Shown: positions 41,703 through 50,937, numbered from the stretch's first letter. The stretch is 64,000 bases of DNA from Aminipila sp032051575 (GCF_032051575.1 NZ_DAMBYD010000002.1:186001-250000); one strand, 5' to 3'. Notes: generated from the sequence alone by a model not told the origin. Made by a program: numbers and translations.

Positions 41703-42488
41703 ATGGAACTTACTACACTTTTGGGCATTATTGTAGGCTTTACTTCGGTAATTGGAGCTATGATTTTTAAGCATATTAGTTTTACTGTGTTTTTAAATCC
41801 TGCAGCTTTTTTTGTTATATTTGTTGGTACGGTTGCTACTATTTTAAATTCATTCCCTGGAGAAAATCTTAAAAGCATAGGAGCTTTATTCAAAATTCTC
41901 TTTACAAAACAAGAGCGGATGTCTGAACTGGATATCATTGAATTAATGGTCAATTTATCAACCACAGCAAGGAAAGAAGGGCTTTTGTCATTAGAAAGTA
42001 AAGTTGAAGAAATTGAGGACCCTTTTTTAAAAAAAGGCATTCGTATGGTTGTTGACGGAACTGGAGATGAGGTTATTACAGACATTCTTGAATCTGAAAT
42101 TTCGGCAATGGAAAAACGACATGAAACAAATGCAAGTATTTTTTCATCAGCGGGAATGTATGCTCCAACCTTAGGTGTTTTGGGTGCCGTATTCGGTTTG
42201 ATAGCGGCTATGTCTCATATAGATGATACCGATAAGATGGCGGAAGCAATTGCTGCTGCATTTATAGCAACTATTCTTGGTATATTTACTGGTTATGTTT
42301 TATGGAATCCATTTGCAAAAAAATTGAAAGTTAAAAGCCAAGCAGAAGTGGCGCTTAAATATATGATCCTTGAAGGTTTGTTATCTATACAGAGAGGTGA
42401 TTCTCCTTTTATGCTAAAGGAAAGGCTGCTTGCAGTTCTGCCAGCATCGAAACAAGAACAAATAGCTGAGGAAATGAAGTCTGAATAA
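41703..42488 (+). CDS. motA: Flagellar motor stator protein MotA
   Basis: A 261-residue protein with four membrane helices (about 5-25, 35-53, 148-170, 180-200). The region SIFSSAGMYAPTLGVLGAVFGLIAAMSHI is the MotA/PomA helix-3 signature with its conserved Pro. The cytoplasmic loop between helices 2 and 3 holds the charged part that meets FliG. It is followed 12 bases later by motB. Together they form the H+ or Na+ driven stator of the flagellar motor. No other flagellar genes are in the window. Confidence 0.93.
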   Translation: MELTTLLGIIVGFTSVIGAMIFKHISFTVFLNPAAFFVIFVGTVATILNSFPGENLKSIGALFKILFTKQERMSELDIIELMVNLSTTARKEGLLSLESKVEEIEDPFLKKGIRMVVDGTGDEVITDILESEISAMEKRHETNASIFSSAGMYAPTLGVLGAVFGLIAAMSHIDDTDKMAEAIAAAFIATILGIFTGYVLWNPFAKKLKVKSQAEVALKYMILEGLLSIQRGDSPFMLKERLLAVLPASKQEQIAEEMKSE

Positions 42489-42500
42489 GGAGGATACAGT

Positions 42501-43277
42501 ATGTCAAAGAAAAATAAACATCCACATCAGGAAGAAGAAGGTGGGGAAGCGTGGCTGCTTCCATATTCGGATTTGATGACTTTATTATTAGCAGTTTTCA
42601 TAGTTCTATTTGCAGTTAGTCAGGTGGACGCAGGGAAAGCACAACAAATGTCGGAAGAGTTTAGTGAGCAAATGATGACTGAAAGCTTTGTATCTTCTCA
42701 AGCAGCAAATAAGCAAAGCACACAGGCGGCGGTTTCTACAAGTAGTCAGACAAAAGAAGAACAGTTAGAGAAAGCCATTGAGCAGAAAGAACTGCAGAAT
42801 CTGAAGGAATTAAAAGCTGATATTGATGCAAAGTTACAACAAGAAAATATGAGTGCTTCTGTAACAACCAGCATAGATAAGCGGGGCTTAGTTATTAGTT
42901 TTAATAATGCAATTTTATTCGAATCAGGAAGTGCACAAATCAAAGAAGAAAATGAACATGCTTTACTGGAAATAGCTGATATGATTAATAATCTGAATAA
43001 TTACATACGTATTGAAGGTCATACGGACAACGTCCCTATGCACTCAGAGATTTATCCTTCTAATTGGGAGTTATCTACAGCAAGAGCGGTTAGTGTAGTT
43101 CAATTATTTATTAAGGAGTGTAATGTTCCCCCTGAAAAACTTGTAGCGGTTGGATATGGAGAATATAGACCGGTTGCGGATAATTCCACGGCAGAGGGAA
43201 GAACAAAAAATAGGCGTATTGATATAATTGTTCTAAGCGAGAAGTTTAATGATTTGGAAAAACAGATTACTAAGTAA
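42501..43277 (+). CDS. motB: Flagellar motor stator protein MotB
   Basis: A 258-residue protein with a short cytoplasmic N-terminus and a single membrane helix carrying the ion-binding Asp24 (LLPYSDLMTLLLAVFIVLFA). A coiled-coil/plug region follows, then a C-terminal OmpA-like peptidoglycan-binding domain (IRIEGHTDNVPMHSEIYPSN, ELSTARAVSVVQ, RRIDIIVLS). It forms the stator with MotA and anchors it to the wall. Confidence 0.95.
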   Translation: MSKKNKHPHQEEEGGEAWLLPYSDLMTLLLAVFIVLFAVSQVDAGKAQQMSEEFSEQMMTESFVSSQAANKQSTQAAVSTSSQTKEEQLEKAIEQKELQNLKELKADIDAKLQQENMSASVTTSIDKRGLVISFNNAILFESGSAQIKEENEHALLEIADMINNLNNYIRIEGHTDNVPMHSEIYPSNWELSTARAVSVVQLFIKECNVPPEKLVAVGYGEYRPVADNSTAEGRTKNRRIDIIVLSEKFNDLEKQITK

Positions 43278-43284
43278 GTAAAAG

Positions 43285-43328
43285 AAAAGCAGGAAAGTTT
43301 TTGATTAAACTTTCCTGCTTTTAAATTT
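43285..43328. terminator. Bidirectional terminator between motB and dbpA
   Basis: AAAAGCAGGAAAGTTT (43285-43300) pairs perfectly with AAACTTTCCTGCTTTT (43307-43322). T-runs occur on both strands. Confidence 0.9.
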
Positions 43329-43360
43329 TTCAGTATATTAGGACATCTTATAAAGTTCAA

Positions 43361-44809
43361 TTATCCTCTTTTAACTCGGTACAGTTTACCCTTGATTTTT
43401 TTTGTCTTAAGGGCCTTAATAACTATATCTTCTTTTCCATCAAATATTTCAACATTAGTTACAGATTCTCTTATGTCAACTTTTCCGATATTCTCATTGC
43501 AAATACCATTTACATGCCTGATGGCAGCAAGAAAATCACTTGTTTTCAATGAACTGTTACTTCTGCCAGCATTGAACTGTACTAAAGCTTTTTGTCCTCG
43601 ATTACCTGCTTTATACCTCTCCCTGCCTTTTTTTTGTGTAGAATCTACCTTTGGCCTTCTATCTACATGCCCCCCCTTACATGGGATTTTGTAGCCAAGA
43701 AATGTTTCAAGGTCATGAAATCGAGCCATTTCGCTTGGAATAACCATGGTGATAGCAATACCATGCTGATCCACTCGACCAGTTCTGCCAATTCTATGAA
43801 CGTACTGTTCATGTTCAAATGGGACTCCATAGTTTATTACATGCGTGATACCTTGGACATGTAAACCTCTTGCTGCCACATCAGTAGCAATAAGCATCTT
43901 GTATTCTCCCCGCTTGAAAGCAGTTAATTTTTCTGTACGCATTTGCTGATCCATACCACCATGTACTGCGCAAGTAAAGTTACCCCACTTTCTGAAAATT
44001 TCAAACAGATTGGTAACCTGTTCCTGCGTATTACAAAACATAATGGCTTTTCTTGGATGTTCTCTTTCTATAACTTTCTTTATAAAGTCCACTTTTTTTA
44101 GGCCGTCTACAGCATAATAAATTTGTTCAATCTTTTCGAGATTAGAGACTTGTGGCTCAATTTCTATATTTTCAGGATTTCTCAGATATTCTTGGCTCAG
44201 AAAATGAACTTCATCAGGTATTGTTGCAGAAAAAAGCAGAGTCACTCTATCTTTAGGAATTTTTTTAATAATAGCTTCTAGTTGTTCCTTAAATCCCATA
44301 ATTAACATTTCATCCGCTTCATCAATTACTAGGTATTTGATATCATGGAGCTTTACATTTTTATTCAAAATATGGTCCATCATTCTACCAGGTGTGGCTA
44401 CAATCACATGTGGTGTGTTTTGCTTTAATTCTTTTCGTTGCTGCTCCATGGGCTGCTTACCATATAAAGCACAGCACTTTAAGCCTTTGTATTTTCCAAT
44501 ATCGTAAATATCTTGTTTTACCTGTTCAGTCAATTCTCGTGTGGGGGACAGAACTAAAACCTGAGGACTTTCTAATTCTACATCGATTTTTTGACAAAGA
44601 GAGATGGCAAAGGCCGCTGTTTTACCACTGCCCGTTTGTGATTTTACAATTAAATCCTTGCCTTCGAGAATCATAGGGATTACTTTAGCCTGGACTTCTA
44701 AAGGCTGCTTGAATCCTAATTCGCTTAAGGCTCTTTTGATAGAACTATCAAGTGGATAATCCTTAAACTTTTCAATATTTGTTTCCTGTAATTCTTTTAT
44801 TTCATTCAT
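43361..44809 (-). CDS. dbpA: DEAD-box RNA helicase of the DbpA/YxiN type
   Basis: A 482-residue helicase with Q-motif (FKQPLEVQAKVIP), Walker A SQTGSGKT, motif II IDEADEM, motif III FSATIP and motif VI HRIGRTGR. The last 75 residues (ALVQFNAGRSNSSLKTSDFL, KVDIRESVTNVEIF, IKGKLYRVKRG) are the DbpA RNA-binding domain, which recognises hairpin 92 of 23S rRNA. It assists assembly of the large ribosomal subunit. The leader is about 95 bases long. Confidence 0.95.
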   Translation of the reverse strand: MNEIKELQETNIEKFKDYPLDSSIKRALSELGFKQPLEVQAKVIPMILEGKDLIVKSQTGSGKTAAFAISLCQKIDVELESPQVLVLSPTRELTEQVKQDIYDIGKYKGLKCCALYGKQPMEQQRKELKQNTPHVIVATPGRMMDHILNKNVKLHDIKYLVIDEADEMLIMGFKEQLEAIIKKIPKDRVTLLFSATIPDEVHFLSQEYLRNPENIEIEPQVSNLEKIEQIYYAVDGLKKVDFIKKVIEREHPRKAIMFCNTQEQVTNLFEIFRKWGNFTCAVHGGMDQQMRTEKLTAFKRGEYKMLIATDVAARGLHVQGITHVINYGVPFEHEQYVHRIGRTGRVDQHGIAITMVIPSEMARFHDLETFLGYKIPCKGGHVDRRPKVDSTQKKGRERYKAGNRGQKALVQFNAGRSNSSLKTSDFLAAIRHVNGICNENIGKVDIRESVTNVEIFDGKEDIVIKALKTKKIKGKLYRVKRG

Positions 44810-44910
44810 ATTTTTTCCTTTTCTTAACTCAATCCAATTAGTTCTTCTATAATCTATTATTTATATTTATTTTACAATTTAATCACTTGATTACAATATT
44901 ATAAATTTCT

Positions 44911-44939
44911 ATTATAACATGAATAAATTCAAGGGACAA
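44911..44939 (-). promoter_or_regulatory. dbpA promoter
   Basis: On the minus strand TTGTCC (44939-44934), 17 bases, TATAAT (44916-44911). Transcription would start near 44904. Confidence 0.7.
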
Positions 44940-44990
44940 CCCAAGTGATTTTATATAAATTGAATAAATATTTATAACTATAAAAAGTTC

Positions 44991-45021
44991 TTGACATGGA
45001 GTTCACTCCAAGTGATATTCT
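44991..45021 (+). promoter_or_regulatory. MerR-type promoter of the aldo/keto reductase operon
   Basis: TTGACA (44991-44996) and TATTCT (45016-45021) are separated by 19 bases, the long spacer typical of MerR-activated promoters. The perfect palindrome TGGAGTTCACTCCA (44997-45010) lies inside the spacer, next to the -35. Confidence 0.85.
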
Positions 45022-45049
45022 CAATAGTATAGAAAAGGAGAAAAATCAT

Positions 45050-46183
45050 ATGGAACAGAAAAAATTAGGATTTGGATTCATGAGATTACCTATAAATAAC
45101 CCAGAGGATCCAACAGACATTGATATGGAACAGGTAAACGAAATGGTAGATACTTTTTTGGAAAGAGGATTTACATATTTTGATACGGCATATATGTACC
45201 ACAATTTTAAAAGTGAAGTTGCTTTAAGGGAGGCACTGGTGAAGCGTCATGACAGGAACAGCTTTACTGTAGCCACGAAAATGCCTACTATGTTTTTAGA
45301 AAAAAAGGAAGATCAGGAAAGAATCTTTAATGAACAGTTAGAAAAATGCGGAGTAGAGTATTTTGACTATTATCTTCTTCATAATCTAGGTGTCTCCCAT
45401 TATGAAATAGCAAAGAATATGGATAGCTACGCCTTTATCCAGAAAAAGAAAGCAGAAGGTAAAGTTAAAAATATTGGCTTTTCTTTTCACGACACTGCGG
45501 ATTTGCTTGATGAAATTCTTAAGGCTTATCCAGAAGTGGATTTTGTACAACTGCAGATAAACTATATGGACTGGAATAATGAAAGTATTCAGTCAGCAAA
45601 ATGTTATGAAGTTGCTAAAAAGCATGGAAAACCAGTAATAGTAATGGAGCCTGCGAAAGGTGGTACACTTGCAGCTGTTCCTGCTAAAGCTGAGAAGATT
45701 CTGAAACAATATCATCCTGATATGTCTATAGCTTCCTGGGCAGTCCGTTTTGCAGCAAGTCTTGAAAATGTTGTAATGGTTTTAAGCGGCATGTCGAATA
45801 TGGAACAATTGCTAGATAATACAGGATATATGCAAAATTTTAAACCATTTATTAAAGAAGAATATGATATAATAGAGAAGGTAGTAGATGTTATTAATGA
45901 AGCCATTGCAATTCCTTGTACTGCCTGTCAGTATTGCGTCGAGGGCTGTCCGAAGAATATAGCTATCCCTAATTATTTTGCACTATATAATGCGGAGAAG
46001 CAGTCTCAGAGCCAAGGGTTTTCAATCCAAGGGGTATATTACGGAAATTATATTAAAAACTATGGGAAAGCCTCGGATTGTATTGGATGCAGAAAGTGTG
46101 AGAATAGCTGTCCGCAGCATATTGAAATAATAAAAGGCTTAAGGGACGTAGCGGCACAATTTGAAGCTGGTACTAACCAATAA
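45050..46183 (+). CDS. Aldo/keto reductase with two [4Fe-4S] ferredoxin motifs
   Basis: About 377 residues from ATG 45050 (AAAAGGAG before it); the upstream in-frame ATG lies at the promoter. The barrel contains GFGFMRLP, the catalytic Asp/Tyr segment YFDTAYMYHN, and VATKMP. The C-terminus has CTACQYCVEGCPKNI and CIGCRKCENSCPQHI, binding two clusters. This family (YghZ/Mocs-like AKR with Fe-S tail) is common in anaerobes; electrons may come from ferredoxin-type donors rather than NADPH alone. It is co-transcribed with a MerR gene from a MerR-type promoter, suggesting induction by an electrophile or aldehyde. Confidence 0.92.
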   Translation: MEQKKLGFGFMRLPINNPEDPTDIDMEQVNEMVDTFLERGFTYFDTAYMYHNFKSEVALREALVKRHDRNSFTVATKMPTMFLEKKEDQERIFNEQLEKCGVEYFDYYLLHNLGVSHYEIAKNMDSYAFIQKKKAEGKVKNIGFSFHDTADLLDEILKAYPEVDFVQLQINYMDWNNESIQSAKCYEVAKKHGKPVIVMEPAKGGTLAAVPAKAEKILKQYHPDMSIASWAVRFAASLENVVMVLSGMSNMEQLLDNTGYMQNFKPFIKEEYDIIEKVVDVINEAIAIPCTACQYCVEGCPKNIAIPNYFALYNAEKQSQSQGFSIQGVYYGNYIKNYGKASDCIGCRKCENSCPQHIEIIKGLRDVAAQFEAGTNQ

Positions 46184-46210
46184 CAAAGGTTAAGTTTTGG
46201 GGGAGCAGGT

Positions 46211-46585
46211 ATGACAATTGCAGAAGTAAGTAAAAAATATGACATTTCTCAGGATACATTACGGTATTATGAACGTATAGGGTTGATTCCAGTAGTAAAC
46301 AGAACTGCCAATGGCAATCGGGATTACACGGAAGAATCCTGTAAATGGATTGAGCTGGCAAAATGTATGCGTTCTGCAGGAGTTCCGATAGAAGCTCTGA
46401 TTGAATATTGTGCGTTGACCCAGCAGGGAGATTCTACGATTAAAGCCAGAAAAGAACTTTTGTTAGAAGAACGCAGAAAGCTTTCAGAAAAAATGGAAGA
46501 CATGCAGCAAACCCTGGATCGACTGAATTATAAAATAGGTAGATATGAAAAGGCAGAGGTAACAGGAATTTTGTCTTGGGAATAG
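46211..46585 (+). CDS. MerR-family regulator
   Basis: A 124-residue regulator: winged helix MTIAEVSKKYDISQDTLRYYERIGLIPVV, then a long dimerisation coiled coil (RKELLLEERRKLSEKMEDMQ). It lacks the Cys pattern of metal-sensing MerR proteins. It resembles the YhdM/AdhR/NmlR-type branch that answers aldehydes and electrophiles. It follows the reductase gene by 27 bases and is probably the protein binding the 19-bp-spacer promoter. A terminator follows. Confidence 0.93.
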   Translation: MTIAEVSKKYDISQDTLRYYERIGLIPVVNRTANGNRDYTEESCKWIELAKCMRSAGVPIEALIEYCALTQQGDSTIKARKELLLEERRKLSEKMEDMQQTLDRLNYKIGRYEKAEVTGILSWE

Positions 46586-46611
46586 AATCAGCATTATGAA
46601 ATTAGTTGAAG

Positions 46612-46648
46612 ATCTCCGTACCCTAAAACAGAGTATGGAGATTTTTTT
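46612..46648 (+). terminator. Terminator after merR
   Basis: ATCTCCGTAC (46612-46621) pairs with GTATGGAGAT (46633-46642), followed by a T-run. Confidence 0.88.
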
Positions 46649-46698
46649 GAAAAATAAATGTAAAAATTCCGAATTACAAAAACATAGCGGAGGGTATA

Positions 46699-47454
46699 AT
46701 GGAGACACATGATATATTGTTAAAGCTAAAGAATGGTGAGATATCTGTGGAGGAGGCAGAACGATATATTCGAAAACTGCCATATGAAGAGATGGGGTTT
46801 GCTAAACTAGATACTCATAGAAAATTGCGGTCTGGTTTTGCAGAAGTAATTTTCTGCAGTGGGAAAGCAGATGAACACCTACTTAAAATATTTGGAAAAT
46901 TGTATGAAGAAGAGGGCGAGGTATTTGGAACCAGAGCATCGAGACTACAATATGAGCTGATTAAGAAAAAATATCCAGAAACTCAATATGATGAAATTTC
47001 GCAAATTATAAAAATAGAAAAGCTAGATAAGAAAAGGCAGGGCAAAATTGCAGTTTGCACGGCTGGAACTGCGGATATTCCAGTGGCGGAAGAAGCAGCA
47101 CAGACGGCAGAATACTTTGGCTCTTATGTAGAACGGATTTATGATGTTGGGGTAAGTGGCATCCATAGAGTTTTATCCCAACTAGATGTGATTCAAAGTG
47201 CCAATTGCGTCATAGCTGTTGCAGGAATGGAAGGGGCTTTGGCAAGTGTAGTCGGTGGTCTGGTGGATAAGCCTGTGATTGGAGTGCCAACTTCAGTAGG
47301 ATATGGTGCCAGTATGCATGGGTTATCAGCGTTGCTAACCATGATTAATTCTTGTGCCAATGGCATAGCAGTAGTAAACATTGATAATGGTTACGGAGCT
47401 GGATATATGGCAACACAAATTAACAGACTGGCAGAAAAAGCTCAAAGTGTTTAG
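46699..47454 (+). CDS. larB: Nickel pincer cofactor biosynthesis protein LarB
   Basis: A 251-residue protein. The C-terminal half is the PurE-like fold (AVCTAGTADIPVAEEAAQTA, GVSGIHRVLSQLDVI, VIGVPTSVGYGASMHGLSAL) seen in LarB, which carboxylates and hydrolyses nicotinic acid adenine dinucleotide to pyridinium-3,5-biscarboxylic acid mononucleotide. The N-terminal helical extension is also normal for LarB. It is the first gene of a five-gene nickel-cofactor/transport operon, followed by larE after 15 bases. Confidence 0.93.
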   Translation: METHDILLKLKNGEISVEEAERYIRKLPYEEMGFAKLDTHRKLRSGFAEVIFCSGKADEHLLKIFGKLYEEEGEVFGTRASRLQYELIKKKYPETQYDEISQIIKIEKLDKKRQGKIAVCTAGTADIPVAEEAAQTAEYFGSYVERIYDVGVSGIHRVLSQLDVIQSANCVIAVAGMEGALASVVGGLVDKPVIGVPTSVGYGASMHGLSALLTMINSCANGIAVVNIDNGYGAGYMATQINRLAEKAQSV

Positions 47455-47469
47455 AAAAGGTAGAGTACA

Positions 47470-48291
47470 ATGAATAGCAGTCAAGAAAAGTATATGAAGT
47501 TAAATGTGATGATGGATGAATATGCAGACAGAGATGTAATGGTTGCATTTTCTGGGGGAGTGGACAGTAGTCTGCTTCTAAAGATGGCTTGTGATAGTGC
47601 TAATAAAAAAGGCAATAAGGTCTATGCGGTTACATTGCATACCATGCTTCATCCCCTAAAAGAATTGGAAAATGCACAGAAGGTTGCAAAGGAAGTTGGT
47701 GCAATTCATTATATTATTCAGGTAAATGAATTACAAAATGCAGGCATTTTGCAAAATCCGCCGGATAGATGTTACCGGTGTAAAAAATACTTATTTGAGG
47801 AAGTGCGAAAGAAAGCATATGAATTACATGTTGATACCATTATGGATGGGACCAATGAAGATGATTTGCATGTATACCGGCCGGGCATTAGAGCAATTCA
47901 GGAGCTTGGAATTGTAAGTCCATTGGCAAAGTCAGGCGTTACAAAAGGTGAAGTAAGGCAATTTGCCGCAGAATATGGAATATCTGCATCAGACCGGCCG
48001 TCTGCACCGTGTCTTGCCACCAGGTTTCCATATGGGACAGTTCTTTCCCATGAAAAAATGAATATGGTGGAAAAAGGTGAATTATTTATTAAATCACTTG
48101 GAATATATAATATCCGCCTGAGGGTTCACAGTGACATAGTTCGTATTGAAGTAGATGCACAGGATATGAACAAAATACTAACCCATAGGGAAGAAATTAT
48201 TACCTACTTAAAAACCTTGGGATATGTATACATAACCATTGACTTAGAAGGATTTAGATCAGGGAGCATGGATATTAACCTGAATTTGTAA
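47470..48291 (+). CDS. larE: Sulfur insertase LarE
   Basis: A 273-residue PP-loop protein (SGGVDS at about 28-33) of the LarE family, which converts the bis-carboxylate intermediate to the dithiocarboxylate of the nickel-pincer nucleotide. Cys181 in PSAPCLATRFPYG matches the sulfur-providing position of the single-Cys enzyme. Here C101 and C104 (DRCYRCKKYLF) are also present. A three-Cys set is what the [4Fe-4S]-dependent LarE type uses to recycle sulfur; this is inferred from pattern only. It lies between larB and the metal transporter genes. Confidence 0.92.
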   Translation: MNSSQEKYMKLNVMMDEYADRDVMVAFSGGVDSSLLLKMACDSANKKGNKVYAVTLHTMLHPLKELENAQKVAKEVGAIHYIIQVNELQNAGILQNPPDRCYRCKKYLFEEVRKKAYELHVDTIMDGTNEDDLHVYRPGIRAIQELGIVSPLAKSGVTKGEVRQFAAEYGISASDRPSAPCLATRFPYGTVLSHEKMNMVEKGELFIKSLGIYNIRLRVHSDIVRIEVDAQDMNKILTHREEIITYLKTLGYVYITIDLEGFRSGSMDINLNL

Positions 48292-48310
48292 GTGAAAGGA
48301 GAATTTTACG

Positions 48311-49318
48311 ATGCATATGGCTGATGCGCTTGTGGCGCCAGCAGTAGCAGGAACTATGTATGCCTGCTCTGCAATAACAATGGGGTATTCAATTAAGAAG
48401 ATCCGGCTTGAAAATGAACCAAAGAAAATACCAGTAATGGGAGTGATGGGGGCATTTGTTTTTGCCGCTCAAATGATAAACTTTACCATTCCTGGAACGG
48501 GATCTTCAGGACATTTATGTGGAGGCATGTTATTATCCGCAATTTTAGGTCCATACGCTGGTTTTTTAACCATGATAGGTGTTCTGCTAATTCAATGCCT
48601 TCTGTTTGCAGATGGGGGAATCCTTGCACTTGGATGTAATATATGGAATATGGCATTCTATGGGTGTTTTATCGGGGCAATGGTAATCTGGACGCTTATC
48701 ATGAAAAATGGTATGTCAAAACGAAAAATTACTATAGCTTCCATACTGGGAAGTATGATTACACTACAGTTGGGAGCCTTTTCGGTTACTTTAGAAACCT
48801 TAGCTTCTGGGGTGACTGAATTACCCTTTGGGGTGTTTGTTGCAACTATGCAGCCAATTCATCTGGCTATTGGATTGGTAGAAGGCTTGATTACTGCATC
48901 AGTACTTTGCTTCATATATGAAGCAAGACCGGAACTTTTGTGGAGTGATTCAGGAAGAACTGGTGTAAGTCCTGAGAAACAAGGAAAGCTTTCCTATAAG
49001 AGTACTTTTACAGTGCTGGCAGTAGTGACCATTGTGATTGCAGGATTACTGTCTCTGGCTGCATCTGCTAATCCAGATGGACTGGAATGGTCTATACAAA
49101 GAATTACTGGTATTCCTGAAGTTGCTGCATCGGGAACTGTGTATGATGCCGCTGAAAAAATTCAAAGTTTGACGGCAGTCTTACCAGACTATGCATTCAA
49201 AGGTTCAGATTCTAAAGCGGGCACTTCCCTCGCAGGGATTATAGGTGGAATGGTAGTGTTAGGAGTTTGTGTAGCCAGTTGCTTTATGTTCCGTTTATTT
49301 AGAAGGAAAACGGAGTAA
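48311..49318 (+). CDS. CbiM/NikM-NikN-type ECF nickel transporter substrate component
   Basis: A 335-residue membrane protein. The N-terminus MHMADALV carries the His2 that in CbiM/NikM binds the metal together with the N-terminal amine. About seven membrane segments follow (CbiM domain). The C-terminal region (PDGLEWSIQRITG, PDYAFKG and a final helix) corresponds to a fused CbiN/NikN small subunit. With the Q and O genes that follow it forms an energy-coupling-factor transporter, here likely for nickel, because the operon makes the nickel-pincer cofactor. ATG 49318 of the next gene overlaps its stop. Confidence 0.88.
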   Translation: MHMADALVAPAVAGTMYACSAITMGYSIKKIRLENEPKKIPVMGVMGAFVFAAQMINFTIPGTGSSGHLCGGMLLSAILGPYAGFLTMIGVLLIQCLLFADGGILALGCNIWNMAFYGCFIGAMVIWTLIMKNGMSKRKITIASILGSMITLQLGAFSVTLETLASGVTELPFGVFVATMQPIHLAIGLVEGLITASVLCFIYEARPELLWSDSGRTGVSPEKQGKLSYKSTFTVLAVVTIVIAGLLSLAASANPDGLEWSIQRITGIPEVAASGTVYDAAEKIQSLTAVLPDYAFKGSDSKAGTSLAGIIGGMVVLGVCVASCFMFRLFRRKTE

Positions 49319-50118
49319 TGAGCAAAATAAATGAAGCGGTACATGGTATTCATCATATGGATGCCATGTCAGCAAAAGATAAATGGATTAATGGGATTCA
49401 TCCACTGGTCAAACTGATTGTCACCATCAGTTATATACTAGCTGTAGTGTCTTTTGACAAGTATGATGTGGTAGGTTTAGCAGGAATGAGCATCTATCTG
49501 CTGTCAATAATTATATTGGGAGATATATCCATTATACATAGCATGAAACAGATAAAAGTGGTGCTGATTCTAGCCTGTATAGTTGGAATAGCCAACCCCT
49601 TTATTGACAGGATGCAGATGGGGCATATTGGGGGAATCGTTATTACTGGTGGTATGCTGTCCATGATTTCATTAATGATGAAAGGAATATTTGCAGTAGT
49701 TGCTTCTTATATTCTGATTGTAACAACTTCAATAGAAAAAATCTGCTATGCCCTTAGATTAATTCATGTTCCAAGGGAGTTAGTTACACTTATTCTGTTA
49801 ATCTATCGTTATGTTATTGTGCTTTTGAAGGAAGTTCAACGAATCTCTGACGCGTATCAATTGCGCGCACCAAAACAAAAAGGCATACATATTAAAGCAT
49901 GGGGATCTTTAGCAGGGCAGTTGCTTTTGAGAAGCATGGACAGAGCCCAGGTCGTTTATGAAAGTATGACACTTCGTGGATATGATGGTGAATTTTCACC
50001 TGGACAGGAGAAAGAATCAATAATAAAAAGCCTCTGCTATTTTATCTTATGCATGGGGATGATTCTGCTTTTTAGGGCAGTCCCCCTTTTTTATATTGTA
50101 GGAAATATCTTGGTATAG
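49318..50118 (+). CDS. ECF transporter transmembrane component, CbiQ/NikQ
   Basis: A 266-residue membrane protein of the EcfT/CbiQ family. It begins NEAVHGIHHMDAMSAKDKWI, with about five membrane segments and the coupling-helix motifs (SMTLRGYDGEF, and the earlier SDAYQLRAPKQKG), which contact the ATPase. It links the metal-binding component to the ATPase in a nickel uptake system. It starts one base before the end of the upstream gene and is followed by the ATPase after 15 bases. Confidence 0.88.
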   Translation: MSKINEAVHGIHHMDAMSAKDKWINGIHPLVKLIVTISYILAVVSFDKYDVVGLAGMSIYLLSIIILGDISIIHSMKQIKVVLILACIVGIANPFIDRMQMGHIGGIVITGGMLSMISLMMKGIFAVVASYILIVTTSIEKICYALRLIHVPRELVTLILLIYRYVIVLLKEVQRISDAYQLRAPKQKGIHIKAWGSLAGQLLLRSMDRAQVVYESMTLRGYDGEFSPGQEKESIIKSLCYFILCMGMILLFRAVPLFYIVGNILV

Positions 50119-50133
50119 TTTGGAGGAAAATAG

Positions 50134-50874
50134 ATGCAGAACATTGAAGTAAATCACCTAACCTTTTCCTACGGCAGAGGGAAAGAAGTCCTTTCAGATA
50201 TTAGTTTTACTGCATCCGGCAAGGAATCAGTGGGGATTATCGGAGCAAATGGAGTGGGCAAATCTACCTTACTAAAGTTGCTGGTGGGATTACTAGTAGA
50301 ATATACAGGAAAAATTGTAGTTAATGGATTAGAAGTCAAAAAAGAAAATCTTCCACAAATAAGAGAAAAGACTGGTTATGTTTTTCAGGATGCGGACAGT
50401 CAGCTGTTCATGTCTACAGTGTATGAAGACGTGGCCTTTGGCCCGCGGAATTATGGGTACTCAGAAACAGAAGTTCAAAGGAGGGTAACAACAGCCTTAA
50501 GGATGGTTCATATTGAAGAAATGAAAGACAGGCAGATTTACCGTTTATCTGGTGGACAAAAAAAGCTTGCGTCTATTGCCACTATTCTTTCTATGGAGCC
50601 GGATCTAATTTTGCTGGATGAACCTTCCATTGCACTGGATCCAAAAAACAGAAGAAATTTAATTGAGATCTTAAATTCCATTAACAGTTTAAAAATGATT
50701 GCTTCTCATGATTTAGATATGATTCTGGATACCTGCGAAAGAACAATTTTGATAGCTAATGGGAAAATAGTTAAGGATGGGAAGACAGAAGAAATTCTAA
50801 CAGACAAAGCATTACTTGAAACAAAGGGGCTTGAACTGCCATTGTGTTTATCGGAAAGAAAAGTTAGAAAATAA
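50134..50874 (+). CDS. ECF transporter ATPase, CbiO/NikO
   Basis: A 246-residue ATPase: Walker A GANGVGKST, Q-loop VFQDADSQLF (typical of CbiO/EcfA), signature RLSGGQKKLA, Walker B LILLDEPSIALD, switch His IASHDLDM. It is the last gene of the lar/nickel transport operon. Stop codon is directly followed by the promoter of the Rrf2 gene. Confidence 0.93.
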   Translation: MQNIEVNHLTFSYGRGKEVLSDISFTASGKESVGIIGANGVGKSTLLKLLVGLLVEYTGKIVVNGLEVKKENLPQIREKTGYVFQDADSQLFMSTVYEDVAFGPRNYGYSETEVQRRVTTALRMVHIEEMKDRQIYRLSGGQKKLASIATILSMEPDLILLDEPSIALDPKNRRNLIEILNSINSLKMIASHDLDMILDTCERTILIANGKIVKDGKTEEILTDKALLETKGLELPLCLSERKVRK

Positions 50875-50886
50875 TGTTGACTTTTT

Positions 50887-50916
50887 TTGTCAAGATTGAT
50901 ATATTAGGTATATAAT
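50887..50916 (+). promoter_or_regulatory. rrf2 promoter
   Basis: TTGTCA (50887-50892), 18 bases, TATAAT (50911-50916). A TTGAC-N7-GTCAA inverted repeat (50878-50894) overlaps the -35 and could be an operator. Confidence 0.65.
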
Positions 50917-50937
50917 AAAGAAAAGGAGGTAGTGGAT

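Noticed and set aside
41421..42085. Two long minus-strand frames over the motA start
   Set aside because: Antisense to motA, whose reading frame and motifs are clear. The products are Ser/Phe/Ile-rich without recognisable domains.
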